Origin: Simmondsia chinensis
Taxonomy: Eukaryota > Streptophyta > Magnoliopsida > Caryophyllales > Simmondsiaceae
Direction of reading: 5' to 3'
DNA length: 64,000 bases
NCBI GenBank assembly: GCA_018398585.1
Contig: JAGTTD010000005.1
Location: forward strand, 38,752,750 to 38,816,749
The translations under genes were made by a program, and so were the position numbers. This document shows, one piece after another, positions 1-11,023 of the stretch (positions are counted from its first letter, which is position 1; each line of letters starts with the position of its first letter). A model generated the notes under the pieces. It had not been told where the DNA came from, searched no databases, and saw nothing but the letters and a program-made list of their open reading frames with translations.

Positions 1-2611
1 TTGGCAACGGAACCTTGCATATTCATCGCTAAATTACATTATAAAATAACCTTTGAACGAACCTAAATTACTTTTTTGAAGCATGACAAACAATAAATTG
101 TAAAAACTGTTTACCTGCACTTTTTGAATAGAAGATAAGGAGTACAGCAACCCCCTAATAAGGGTCACAAACAACTGAGGAAAGGGGAAAATGAGCTTCG
201 AACACAAAACCTCGCGCTTGGGGGGATGGGTAGCGTAACTACTAACACCAACCGAATAGCTTAACATATACCTGAATTATATCACAGTACTCTTCTCCCA
301 GGGTTTGCTGGCCTGCACCAGTGGTCAGGAGATAATAAAGCACCTGTCCCAGAAGCTTTGTCTGCAGGACAAAAAGATCAATACGTCGCAAACTTATATG
401 GAGAAACCACAAGCATCTGCAACATGAACAAAGTATTTTTTTTCGGAAAGTAAATGGGATTGGGGATACGAACCTAGGATCTTTTGTCCAAGAGGCTCAA
501 CCATGGTAATATTTTACAATTAGACACCTCATTTCCAACGTGAACAAAATATCATTCATTTCCACTGGCCATGGAACCAGCTTGTTACACAGAGAATTAT
601 TTTCTTGTTCTACTAGAATAATAAAATGACACAGAAGATACTTCCATGGGAATGAGGACCTAAGAAGTTCATTTTTGCTTCTCTTCTAATGTCTTTGGAG
701 ATTGAAAGCAGCTCATCATGGGCGTCACATACACCACAACACAAACAGTTTTCCATTTTGGAAATACTCTTTTATCTGAAACTATATAACAACAACCCAG
801 TGCCTTATACTTTCTCCAACGATTTTTGCCTTAAGGCTGGAATTTTCATAAACATAATCATCTGTTTTCTAAGGTTCGGAGTTTAACTCAAACTATAGAA
901 ACAAGAAAAGTAGAACAAAGGCCTCCCAGCATTCTCAAACACCATGTACATGAAAAGACAAGAGACTAACCTCACTCTGATAAGCAACAGCAACTCTAGT
1001 TCCTGCATACAAAATGTGGACAATAACATCTTCAATTGACATTCTCAAAAACCGTAAGATACTTGAACTTAGTGTTTCATGAAGCGCTTCAATGTATGAA
1101 TTAGGCCGTTGAATGCAAACAATTCTTTGAAGATACCCACTTGGTTTAAAACTTTCTAGGAGATGGTACATACAAGCAACCCGATATTAGTCAAGGATTA
1201 ATCAAGAAGCGTTGAAGCAGGCCCAAACACTTGAGCTAGCATAAAAAAAGTTCACGTTTTCAAAAAGAGTTTTTACGCAAAACCACCTTGAAAAGTTGTT
1301 ATTTTTCACTTAACCACTATAATTTTGTAATTTTTAGAAGCACTCTCAGAAGTCTAAAATTTTTCAATCAACCACCCTAAATCACGTTATTACACATCCA
1401 TTAAATATGATTTGCCTTCCATGTAGATTTTAACTTGCTTTTCTTATTTTTTGAGTGCACATGAGATTCACTATTCAATCTAACTTTGCATTCACTTGCC
1501 CCCATATAGGTTTGATCGCGAGTGGATTTGAAGAAGCGGGATAAGAAACTTGGTGGGGAAAGAGGTGAAAAATAGTTTGTCATCTTAGCTATTTTAACTT
1601 ATGGTTAATGAGCATTCTAAAATATATATAAAAGCCATCAATATGTGACGAACAATTAACGGTGTGATGTAAGGTAGTTGAATGAACATTTTTAAGATTT
1701 TGGAGGTAGTTTTCTGAAAAATTAACCCCCATTCGGCAATATGATAATGGGGGTAAACCCTTACCCCTATTTGGCAATATTTTAAGAGGGGTAAACGGGG
1801 TAAATTTATTTAGCAGCGAAATTTTAGATAAAGAGGGAGAGAGTAAGTTTTGAAAAATGTTTAGATAATTTTATCCTTATTTTAACTATTTCTGTCTTTA
1901 GCATTACCCCTTTACAAATTGTCAAATAAGAATAACACATTTACTCCTTTTAACCTTAACTCCTCTTAATTTGACATATATCCAAACAAGAGTAGGATAA
2001 TACCTTACCCTCTCTTTCTTTAACCCTCTTTACCACCTTACCACGTTGCCAAACTAGGCATAAAAATTTGCAGTGACTAAGTTAAAACAACAACAACAGT
2101 CCCAGTGTTATAAGGGCTCCCGTGTTAGCAGAGTCTGGGGGTTGGATGTACGCAGCCTTCCCCCTTTAAGGTGCTACTCTGAAGGGAGGCTGTTTCCGAG
2201 GCCCCAACCCGAGGAGGCGTGTCATCATGGAAGCATAGTAGCAATGGATCCCTAACTAAGTTAAAAATGACAACTTTTTAACGTGGTTTTCTGCTAAAAA
2301 CAACCTTTCAAAAATGTAGATGTAGTCTCGCGATTCAACATCCACAATTGGAATCATAAACCTCAATTTCAACTCAAAATACAAAATTAACTACATAGGA
2401 AGAGAGAGAGAGAGAGAGAGAGAGAACCAAAGAGGTGACGGAAGGCGTCGCGGAAGGCGTCAGAGACAAAGGAGGCGTACTGCTCGTCCTTCTCCGCCGC
2501 TCTCATTACCTCCGGCTGCGCCGCCATCGGAAACCTCCCCGCTTCTGCTTCCGCTGTAGAGGTCGCGCCGCCGATAGGAGTCGAGGCTGAAGTGGCGTGG
2601 CCGGTTCCCAT
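1..2611 (-). CDS. PEX10: Peroxisome biogenesis factor 10 (PEX10), 5' part of gene
   Basis: PEX10 is a peroxisomal membrane RING E3 ligase that works with PEX2 and PEX12 in recycling the PEX5 import receptor. Exon 1 (2611-2428) starts at the ATG of MGTGHATS and contains FPMAAQPEVMRAAEKDEQYA and DAFRHLFG, the conserved plant PEX10 N-terminus. Exon 2 (1002-971, 32 nt) gives GTRVAVAYQSE. Exon 3 (361-272) gives KLLGQVLYYLLTTGAGQQ then TLGEEYCDIIQ. Junctions are GT-AG (exon 1 ends in phase 1, exons 2 and 3 in phase 0) and the joined frame is open for 102 codons. Introns are 1425 and 609 nt; the first carries an Au-type SINE. The transmembrane segments and RING finger would be encoded left of base 1; 1-271 reads as intron. 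A GTG codon lies upstream in frame, but ATG 2611 is the likely start. Family assignment rests on recalled similarity to Arabidopsis PEX10. Confidence 0.88.
2088..2254 (-). mobile_element. Au-type SINE in PEX10 intron 1
   Basis: On the minus strand it has the Au body (GGCCTCGGAAACAGCCTCC, GGAAGGCTGCGTACATCC) and ends TGTTGTTGTTTT. Target-site duplication ACTAAGTTAAAA lies at 2076-2087 and 2255-2266. The head upstream of the body is not 5S-like. Confidence 0.8.
2401..2425 (+). repeat. (AG)n microsatellite beside the PEX10 exon 1 donor
   Basis: Twelve AG units directly beside the 5' splice site of PEX10 intron 1. On the gene strand the intron begins GTTCTCTCTC, so the repeat is the first part of the intron. 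Confidence 0.9.
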
Positions 2612-2684
2612 TGTGACTCGGAAACCGTGCCCTAAGAGAGAGAGGGAGGTTAGCACCTTTTTACATAGTGAGGTGAGTGAAACT

Positions 2685-2698
2685 AAACGATGTCGTTT
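2685..2698. promoter_or_regulatory. Palindromic AAACGATGTCGTTT upstream of PEX10
   Basis: A perfect-ended palindrome 74 nt upstream of the PEX10 start codon. Motifs of the AAACGRCGYCGTTT kind are common near transcription starts of plant housekeeping genes. No clear TATA box is seen nearby, which would fit a TATA-less promoter. Role is inferred. Confidence 0.4.
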
Positions 2699-3320
2699 TG
2701 TTTGAGGGTAGATGTTTGATCCACGTCGAGCTCAAAATGGGAAAACTGAAAATGATACCATATTAAATGCTCGATTATTTATATTTTAGTACTAACTTTA
2801 AAAATAATAAAAAATTTTAAATTTTTTAAATTATTAAAAAAAATCCTTATACTTTTATTGTATTCATATAAAGGTCCTAAATTTTTATGACTTTTTTTGC
2901 TAAATAGCCTATTTTTAAAAAAATTTAGAAATTTGGCCCTATTTTAAAAATATTTAGCAAATTGGCCCCTTTTACTGTAGCCAAGTGGGTGCATGACATA
3001 CGGAACGTCGTGCAGCAGTGTTGCATGACGTTTCGTTCGTCATGCAACGGAGCTGCGCTGTAGCACGCCGTTCAACATTACCATTTTTTTTTTTATTACT
3101 TTTACCTCTTTAAAATTAAAAAATTTCTTTTTAATTTAAATTGTTTTAATTTTTTAAATAAAAATATCACAGGAGGCTCACTTATCGGCTGGTTTATTTG
3201 CTTAGGTTCAATCACATACTATTGACCTTATACTATTTGCTTATTATGTGCCTTGTACTATTTGATATGCCCGTGCTTATGTTTTCAAGATGCCTGCTCC
3301 CATGACGACACGATATTCAG

Positions 3321-3376
3321 GTTGGGGGTCCTCGAAAACAACCTCTCTTCCAGCCGGAAGGGGGAAGGTTGCGTAC
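3321..3376 (+). mobile_element. Truncated Au SINE in left inverted arm
   Basis: GGTTGGGGGTCCTCGAAAAC through GGGGGAAGGTTGCGTAC, ending abruptly at the edge of the inverted arm. Preceded by a non-5S head, CATGACGACACGATATTCAG. Confidence 0.7.
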
Positions 3377-3732
3377 AATAGTTAATGTATATGAATTTTG
3401 AAAATATATTTTATAAACATATATCTAATAAAATAGTTCAAATAATAATGCACAAATACATAAACTCGTGTTTTTTTGTTGGAAACATCAACATCTCTTC
3501 ATTTAAATGTGTCCCTCATTTATATCTTCCTTATTAATAGTATTATAATACCATAGTTTATGTATGAGATAGTTTAAATAATAATATACATATCACCATC
3601 TCCTCATTTAAATATGTCCCTCGTTTATATCTTTCTTATTAATCGCTCAAATAATAATATACATATACCTTTTAATTTAAAATGTATACGTATTTAATGA
3701 TTCAAATTTTAAAATTAAGAATTAAAATAATT

Positions 3733-3880
3733 TAACAACAACAACAACAGTCCCTGTGCCAAAGGCTCCCGCGAAAGCTGGGTCTAGGGAGGGTGGATGT
3801 ACGCAGTCTTCCCCCTTCCGGGTGGAAGAAAGGCTATTTCCGAGAACCCCCAACCTAAATATCGTGTTGTCATGGGAGCA
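3733..3880 (-). mobile_element. Au-type SINE in right inverted arm
   Basis: Full Au body on the minus strand, ending in TGTTGTTGTTG, with the same non-5S head as the left-arm copy (CATGACAACACGATATTTAG). It straddles the right arm and spacer, so its presence in both arms shows the SINE was there before the inverted duplication. Confidence 0.75.
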
Positions 3881-4680
3881 GGTATCCAAAAAGCATAAGC
3901 ACGGGCACATCAAATAGTACAAGGCACATAATAGGCAAATAGTACAAGGTCAATAGTATGTGATTGAACCTAAGCAAATAAACCAGCCGATAAGTGCTCC
4001 CCCTGGGATATTTTTATTTTAAAAATTAAAACAATTTAAATTAAAAAGAAATTTTTTTAATTTTAAGGAGGTAAAGTAAAAAAAAATAAAAAATGGTATT
4101 GTTGCACGCCGTACGGAACGGCGTGCAACAGTGTGGCTGCGTTGCACGATGTACGGAACATCGTGCACCCACTTGGCTACAGTAAAAGGGGCCAATTTGC
4201 TAAGTATTTTTAAAATAGGGCCAAATTTCCTATTTTTTTTTTGAAAATAGGCCATTTAGCAAAAAAAGTCAACTTTTATTGTATCAATAAAAAAATCCAT
4301 TCTCCAACGTATAACGTCATTTTCTGTTCGGCGGAGCTAAAGTGTCAATAGCTTTTTTATTAATGATACAGTAAAATAACAAAAATAAGCTTCAATAACT
4401 ATATTTTTAAACAAATTAAACGAAAATAGATAGTTTTTATATATTAAACATCTCGATATTTTTACTAATAATGTAAGAATAAGAGTATTGAATGATACTT
4501 CTGCCAATTAAAAAGCAGCTATCAGTTTAGCTCTTTCGATTAAAAACAACGCCATACGCTAGAAAGGTGCCTTTTTATTGATACAACAAAAACTTATTAG
4601 GGTCTTTTTATGAATTCAAAAAGGTCAGAGTTGTTTTTATTATTTCTAAAAACGTCGAGATACTGAAATGTAAATGACCC

Positions 4681-5744
4681 TTAAATTGGGCTCTTTTAGG
4701 TCCAATCCACGAAGTTGGAATATACAAGATTCCAGTTCGCGTAAGGTTCCATCTTAAAACCAATTGACATTATGTGAGATAATCTACTAGTCTCATATAT
4801 ATCATGATCTCTAATCTGCTACAACTCTTATGTGGGATTATAATTAAATTCACACGTCAACTCGTTAACACTCCTCCACACATGTGAGTTCTTCACGTTC
4901 CACTTTCTCTAGCCCAAGTACAAATTATGTCTAACTGAATCCAACAATGAATTGAGAGGCCCGTTGCGAAATAAATTCAAATCCACCACTGTTTTTGAGA
5001 ACGTAGTGTGTCAAACAAGAGTCAAAGACCATCCCATACCACATCAAGAAAAATTAATTTTCCCAAAAACTTAAACTGTTTGGTGAAGACCCACGAATAA
5101 TATAAATACTAGGTTAAGAACTTTTTTCATATGTTTTGGTTACATTATGTATTCTCCGTGCTGTGCAATAAAACAATTCGCTGTAAAAAGATATAGATAT
5201 AAAATGGATAAATGTTATTGAAATAGTTAAGTTGAAATAAGTTGGACCTGAAGTATAATTGTGGTCATAGCTTTTGCAAATTGGGCCACAAAAAGGCTGA
5301 CACACATATATAGGGAACTAGGCCCAGAAGTGGCCCAATAGAAAACTAAGTTAACTGGACAACCATGTGGGTCAATGAACTATATGAATCCGGATCCTAA
5401 TCCAAAAGGAAAAAGAGAAGCAACCATTTGGGTTGCCAAGGCTAGAGCTTTTGTTTTCTTTGATAATTAGCAAGGATAACTCACGATACAAAAGTTGGTA
5501 TCACACAAAGAGATCCAAGAAACATACATATAGTGCGGAGCACCTAAACAAATCCAAGATACCGACTCGCTGTACCCAGAGCCAAAATGACATAAACCCA
5601 CACCAAACACCCGAGACCCCACCATATTGCATACCCGCAAGTAGTCTGTACCTAACAATGAAGAACACATCACCAAAGCCTTAAGCAATTCAAGAAGAGC
5701 AAGCAATTTGTAGAAGCAATTTCGTAAAAAGTGGTCTCAATAGG
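4681..5744. other. Intergenic, dispersed repeat remnants
   Basis: 4735-4870 resembles a repeat also seen near 9800, 24840, 30490 and 61450 (GTTCCATCTTAAAACCAATT). 5450-5690 resembles the 3' tails of LINE copies at 14465 and 39448 (TTTGATAATTAGC, then an ACTC-rich stretch). No gene is supported. Confidence 0.4.
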
Positions 5745-5866
5745 TTGGGGGTCCTCGGAAACAGCTTCTCGATAGGGTTACACCCTGAAGGAATAAGGAT
5801 ACCTACATCCACCCCTCTTAGACCCCACTTATGCAGGAGCCCTTGAGGCACTGACTCTGTTGTTAT
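5745..5866 (+). mobile_element. Headless Au-type SINE
   Basis: Starts at TTGGGGGTCCTCGGAAACAG and ends CTGTTGTTAT. TSD TGGTCTCAATAGG is perfect at 5732-5744 and 5867-5879. The body was inserted with no 5' head, so it is a 5'-truncated copy or a short family. Confidence 0.85.
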
Positions 5867-5882
5867 TGGTCTCAATAGGAGT

Positions 5883-6467
5883 TGTAAAGAAAACTTAAAC
5901 AAATCTAATATGCTCTGATGCCAATTTGTTAGGAAAATCTTAATGCGGAAGCGTGGACCCTGGTAACTTAATTCGATTTAAATAATATGACTCACGCAAA
6001 ATGAGAAGTAAACAAATATAGAGAAAGAAAGAACAAAAAATGAACACACAATATTTACGTGGAAACCCCTCTACAATCGAGAGGGCAGAAAACCACGGGC
6101 GGAGATGGATATTCTTTATTGATACTGAACGGAAGAATTACAACGACATTTCCTCTGAACGAGATATATGAAAGAATTACAATCACTTTCTCTAAACTCT
6201 CGTAGCACTCAAAATCTGAATTAGAGGAATTACGAAATCACCTCTGGCTGCGCCTCACTCTTTGATTGGATATAGATGACGAAACCCTACGACCTAATTT
6301 ATAGGCGCAGGTCAGGGAGGGCCCGATCGATCGGCCCTCTAATTGCCTAAAAAATCGGAAATCTTTCCTTAAATCACCCGATCGATCGGGCTTCAGTCCC
6401 GATCGATCGGTGACCCCATGGCAACCCCATAAACATAAAACAAGTAATTTGATACATAAATCTAACA
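5883..6467 (-). repeat. 3' LTR of the copia element
   Basis: TGTAAAGAAAAC...CTAACA on the plus strand, about 585 bp. It contains three CGATCGATCG palindrome cores between about 6324 and 6408. Compared with the other LTR it lacks about 19 bp beside the first palindrome. Confidence 0.8.
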
Positions 6468-6645
6468 AATCTATACCTTGGCTCAAATTACATACATAAA
6501 AGAATTTCCTCCACCTTCTCCACTAAACCCCCCACACACGGGGTTAGCTCAAACAAACTAAAGTGAATATCTCTGAGAGGTTATCAGCAACACCAATCTT
6601 CTTCTCTGAATTGGCCCTTGACACACTATCTGAAACAGCAACCTG

Positions 6646-8178
6646 CTACTGAATTATGTTACTCAACTGAACTCTCTGTGGCTTACTCACCTGACCTGAA
6701 TCACAAACAACTGATGACATCTTCTGTGGAGATAGCAATGAAGACTCACCAAATGTGACACGTCTACACGTCAGGAATTGCTTCAAGCAAAAACCTTTCT
6801 GCTTTCCATAAAGCCCTTGTTCACATACCACCAGTTTTGTAGACTGACCACAAAAAGAGCCGCTCACACTGTGCTCGGACAGGCCCCTATCACCTGAATG
6901 ATCAAATCTCAAACGTCCTAAATTTGTGATCTCTGATTCTGTCAACAATAAGGATGATGAAGATACTGCAACAAATCTAACAACTGTGGAATCGACAAGC
7001 TCATACAGAGTATCTAACATTCTGCCCTTCATAACTGTCAATGCACCCTTAACAACCCTCAAAACTCCACCTTCAGCTGTGTACTTGTACCATTTAGACT
7101 CAAGAGTACCTAAAGAGATGAGATTCTTTTTCAAATCAGGAACATGACGAACATCGCTCAAAACCCTGATAGTACCATCGAACATCCTAAAACAAATTGT
7201 TCCTATACCCAGAACTTTGCATGGATTATCATTACCCATCAAAGCAACTCCACCTCGAACTGACTTGTACGTGGAAAACCAATCCCGGTTGGGACAGACA
7301 TGATAAGAGCAACCTGAATCCAAAATCCAACTATCTCTCAAATTGGACTGAGATTCAGACACAGACAGTAGAAGATCTTCATTCTCACCATCCACAACAC
7401 TAGCTGCTATGAATCTCTGGTCAGACCTGTTATCTGCTTCTAATTTTCTCTTAAGCTTGTAATAGTCTTTCTTAATGTGCTCTTTCTTATGACAGTAGTT
7501 ACAGATTAGGTCTTGATACCTAGGCTTAGACTTGTTTCCACTATGATCATACTCAGTTCTCCCCCTCACAAATAAACCACTACCTGAGTTATACACTGAA
7601 TCAGATAATTCTCTATCTACTTGTTCTTTACTCAGTAGGTTTCTCTTAACTTCATCAACAGATATGGTTTGTCTACCACCATAAATCATACTTTCGACAA
7701 AACCCTTATATGAAGCAAAGAGAGAACATAATAACAACATTGCCTGATCTTCATCCTTAGGAATATCATCCAATTCTTTCAAATCTTGAATAATTGAATT
7801 AAATTCACTGACGTGATTCTTAAGTGACGTACCTTCTGACATACGAAACGTGAATAACCGGCGCTTAACTGCGAGTTTGTTGGAGACAGACTTGAAACAG
7901 AACATATCCTGCAATTTCTCCCACAACTCCTTAGCGGTCTTAACTTCCAGAACTTCTGTCAAAATGTCATCGGTAAAACACATCTGAATTGCAGTGAGAG
8001 TCTTCTCATCTAACTCCTTCCATTGTGCTTATGTCAAAACCTCTGGTTTCTTCTCTTTCCCATCTAAAGCTTTCTTCAAGCCACTCTGAGTCAAGAGGCC
8101 CTTAACGCGAACCTACCATAAGCTGAAGCTCCCTTGACTACCAAACTTCTCAACTTCGGTCTTAATTGCGGACGTCAT
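6646..8178 (-). pseudogene. Copia gag-protease polyprotein, truncated
   Basis: The ancestral start is at 8178 (MTSAIKTEVEKFGSQGSFSL). Two in-frame stops follow (after W in FSLW, and after KPEVLT), then an open 445-codon frame from 7983 to 6646. In order it shows the gag UBN2-type region (ELWEKLQDMF), a zinc knuckle CNYCHKKEHIKKDY in which the final Cys is replaced by Tyr, the protease active-site region WILDSGCSYHVCP, and a gag-pre-integrase segment (DHSGDRGLSEHSVSG). Then, without losing frame, it jumps to VTFGESSLLSPQ, which resembles the linker between integrase and reverse transcriptase. The integrase core appears excised in frame. Non-functional as an autonomous polyprotein. Confidence 0.85.
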
Positions 8179-8201
8179 AGTATCAAATTGAAATAAACAG
8201 A

Positions 8202-8213
8202 GCTCTGATACCA
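8202..8213 (-). other. Primer binding site (initiator tRNA-Met)
   Basis: TGGTATCAGAGC on the minus strand matches the complement of the 3' end of plant initiator tRNA-Met, the usual copia primer. A second identical motif lies about 38 bp away, inside the LTR end at 8247-8258. Confidence 0.8.
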
Positions 8214-8216
8214 ATT

Positions 8217-8820
8217 TGTAAAGAAAACTTAAACAAATCTGATATGCTCTGATACCAATTTCTTAGGGAAATCTTAATGCGGAAGCGTGGACCCTGGTAA
8301 CTTAATTCGATTTAAATAATATGACTCACGTAAAACGAGAAGTAAACAAATATGCAGAAAGAAAGAACAAAAAATGAACATACAATATTTACGTGGAAAC
8401 CCCTCTACAATTGAGAGGGGAGAAAACCACGGGCGGAGATGGAGATTCCTTATTGATATTGAACGGAAGAATTACAACGACACATCCTCTGAACGAGATA
8501 TATGAAAGAATTACAATCACTTTCTCTAAACTCTCGTAGCACTCAAAATCTGAATTAGAGGAATTACGAAATCACCTCTGGCAGCGCCTCACTCTTTGAT
8601 TGGATACAGATGACGAAACTCTACGACCTAATTTATGGGCGCAGGTCAGGGAGGGCCTGATAGATCGGGAAACACCCGATCGATCGGCCCTCTAACTACC
8701 TAAAAAATCCGAAATCTTTCCTTAAATCACCCGATCGATTGGGCTTCACTCCCGATCGATCGGTGACCTTACGGCAACCCCATAAACATAAAACAAGTAA
8801 TTTGAGACATAAACCTAACA
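8217..8820 (-). repeat. 5' LTR of the copia element
   Basis: Partner of the LTR at 5883-6467, with scattered substitutions and one ~19-bp indel at the GATCGATCGG block. The number of differences suggests the insertion is not very recent. Confidence 0.8.
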
Positions 8821-8917
8821 TGAGTATTTTTGTATGAAAAGTTTTTAATTTTTGCTTTTCATTATGTTTTTACAGAAAAACATTATTTTTTCTACTTTTA
8901 CTTAAAAACAGAAAGGA

Positions 8918-9466
8918 AAATTATCACTTAGGTACCATGAGATTTAAGCATTTATCACTTAGGTATCTTGACATTTTAATACATACAATAAAGTAACCTG
9001 AAATTTGAAATTTTTACTACCTAGGTACCAATTTGATGAATTTTTATATGAAAATGACTCATATTATGCATAAAAATGCCGATACTCTACATAATTAAGA
9101 TAATATATAAGTCATGCGAATAATTTTAGAAAAATTTTGGCGAATTATGATAAAAAAGTTCACCGAATGTTAATGCAAACTACCTAAATATTGTTAAAAT
9201 TATGTGTTATGTTAGCATTTTTAGGCAAAAAAATTATCAAATTCTAATAAATATACTAATATATTTTCAAAATCGTGTTTCATTTTAACAATTTTCAATA
9301 AAAAATCTATCAACTTTGTATTTGATTGACAAAATTTTATAACTTGAGGGCATTAAGTGATAAATTGTCTAAACCTTAAGGTACTCAATTTATATATTAA
9401 AACACTAAGGTACTTAGGTGATAAATAGTCAAACCTCAAGATACCTAAATGATAATTTTCCTAAAA
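8918..9466. mobile_element. MITE family B (CACTTAGGTACC ends)
   Basis: The ends AAAATTATCACTTAGGTACC and GATACCTAAATGATAATTTT are inverted repeats about 540 bp apart. Related copies are at 25820-27123 and 32082-32604. Non-coding. Confidence 0.65.
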
Positions 9467-10790
9467 TTAAGAGTAATTTTATTTACAGGGCAAAATTATT
9501 ATTGACAGAAGAATATTATAATTTTTAAAATAATTTTATTACTTTTATTATTTATAAATTATATTATTACCTTGTTTGGACTGCTAAACTAAATTGGATT
9601 GAACCCTCCATGCACCAAAATTGATGAAAATGAACATCTCAAAACGAGGCAAATTTTAACGTCCTTTAATGCACAAAGTGGCTAGCTAGTAGCTACGTTT
9701 CTTTTCTCTTTTTATTTTTCAAAGGCAAAAATATTGGTAACTGTTAAACTTTATCAGACCTTACACTCGACCTACAAAGGCGGCATAATGATATCTGCAT
9801 ATTAAAGTAGAGTTCCATCTTAACACCAGTTAGAATTAAGTGGAGTAACTTACTAAACTTATATGTTGATCTTTTCTCTTTCACAACTTGAATATCAGAT
9901 TGAACTAGAGTGATATTAATCAAAGAAACCAGTTCAAATGTCTAGTTTTTGAGTACCATGAGAAAATCGAAAAATGGCTCACACACACTCATAAATACTA
10001 ATTGATTATGTTGAACTTCATTATTTACTTCTCTTTCTTTGGTTCCAGATCACTCAGTTTAATTATTGCACAAGAAGTCCACTGGGTTCAGTAACGATCC
10101 CAATAGAAAAGTTTTTCAGAGAAAATAGATCAATATATAAGCCTATTACTACTACTTTTTCTAATATCAATTACTTTTGACATAAAATAACATTTTGTCT
10201 TGTACATCACCTTGATCATAGTGCAAAATTCAGCATCATTTCTTCGTGTTTTATCTTAGATTTCGCTTTCATTATGTCATTTCCTTTCTTTCACAAGAAA
10301 AACCAGATGTACTACTTACAGAAAAAGAAAGAACTCTGAATGCCATCTCCCTTCAATACTTTCGGGCACAACCAAATTTGTTATTTTCTACGACAAGAAA
10401 GGACTACATTATGGGAAAGTGAAAGTACGAGCTCAAATGCTTGACCATTCACAGAGGATAGTGGTAGTTAATTACCATTATGCCAATCTTTACGTGCACG
10501 AGTTTCTCGAATATAAAGTGAAAGTACACGGGGACGTTTTTCGAGAATACTGTGTTTGATAAGTGACATTTGGAGTCAAGAATCCATTCAAAAATGAACA
10601 CATAAAAAGTGAAGTGAAGTGAAGCCAAATGGAAAGGACGATGAAATGGACATTACTAGGGAGTTGCCAGAAAAGCCACTTTGGTTAGGGGGTGCAGAAG
10701 GACAAAGTTATTATTGACGTATTTTTAAGTCGACAAATTATTGTGTCATAAAAACGAGTCATCCATATAATTGAATGAGTAACTCGTACA
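9467..10790. other. Intergenic, nothing clear
   Basis: AT-rich single-copy-looking sequence. 9800-9890 resembles the dispersed repeat noted at 4735-4870. No coding frame or RNA gene is supported. Confidence 0.4.
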
Positions 10791-11023
10791 TGTTAGAGTA
10801 TAAAATCAATCATGAGTTTTCAGTCATCCGTTTAAGCTTTTGAAATGGTTGGTTTTCAAAATGGTATCATAGCCTTGTTGGCCGAGATGTCACAAATTCG
10901 AATCCGTCTTGTCTCTACTTTTAGCATTAATATATTTCAAGCACAAATGGGCATGTTAGAGTATAAAATCACTCATAAGTTTTTACATATTATTTTAATC
11001 TTCTGGGACAGTTGGTTCATGCA
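10791..11023 (+). mobile_element. TRIM element, copy 1
   Basis: Direct terminal repeats of about 70 bp begin TGTTAGAGTATAAAATCA at 10791 and 10954. Immediately inside the left repeat, TGGTATCATAGCC (10862-10874) is a near match to the initiator tRNA-Met primer site. The internal part is only about 90 bp. This is the layout of a terminal-repeat retrotransposon in miniature. Confidence 0.7.

Larger units (their letters stand above)
2776..4680. mobile_element. Nested foldback/MITE complex with ~490-bp inverted arms
   Basis: The outer ends (about 2776-2880 and 4560-4680) resemble the terminal inverted repeats of the MITE at 20376-20752 (TTATTTATATTTTA and AAAAAGGTCC). Inside, 2889-3376 and about 3796-4271 are inverted copies of each other, sharing CTAAATAGCC, GGCCCCTTTTACTGTAGCC, TATCGGCTGGTTTATTTGC and part of an Au SINE. 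Each arm also holds smaller palindromes near GCACGCCGTACGGAACGGC. The spacer (3377-3795) has an imperfect ~103-bp direct duplication (around 3490-3540 and 3593-3643). No coding sequence is seen. Confidence 0.6.
5883..8820 (-). mobile_element. Ty1/copia LTR retrotransposon, internally deleted
   Basis: LTRs lie at 5883-6467 and 8217-8820, both TG...CA, with a minus-strand coding frame between them. The primer binding site is at 8202-8213, three bases inside the LTR. Near-matching 5-bp target duplications GGAGT (5878-5882) and TGAGT (8821-8825) support these ends. The internal region is only about 1.75 kb, so integrase core, reverse transcriptase and RNase H are missing. It could only move with enzymes supplied by a relative. 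Confidence 0.85.

Noticed and set aside
1..13. Fourth PEX10 exon at the window edge
   Set aside because: An AG lies at 14-15, but the translation (VPLP) does not match the expected continuation and there is too little sequence to judge.
2609..2656. Longer PEX10 N-terminus from 2656
   Set aside because: The codon at 2656 is GTG, not ATG. The first in-frame ATG is at 2611, close to the conserved N-terminal block.
5883..5927. LTR-LTR recombination between two tandem copia elements
   Set aside because: At first the PBS-like motif outside TGTTAGG suggested a second element. The 45-bp segment is shared by both LTRs and a near-matching TSD lies outside it, so it belongs to the LTR.
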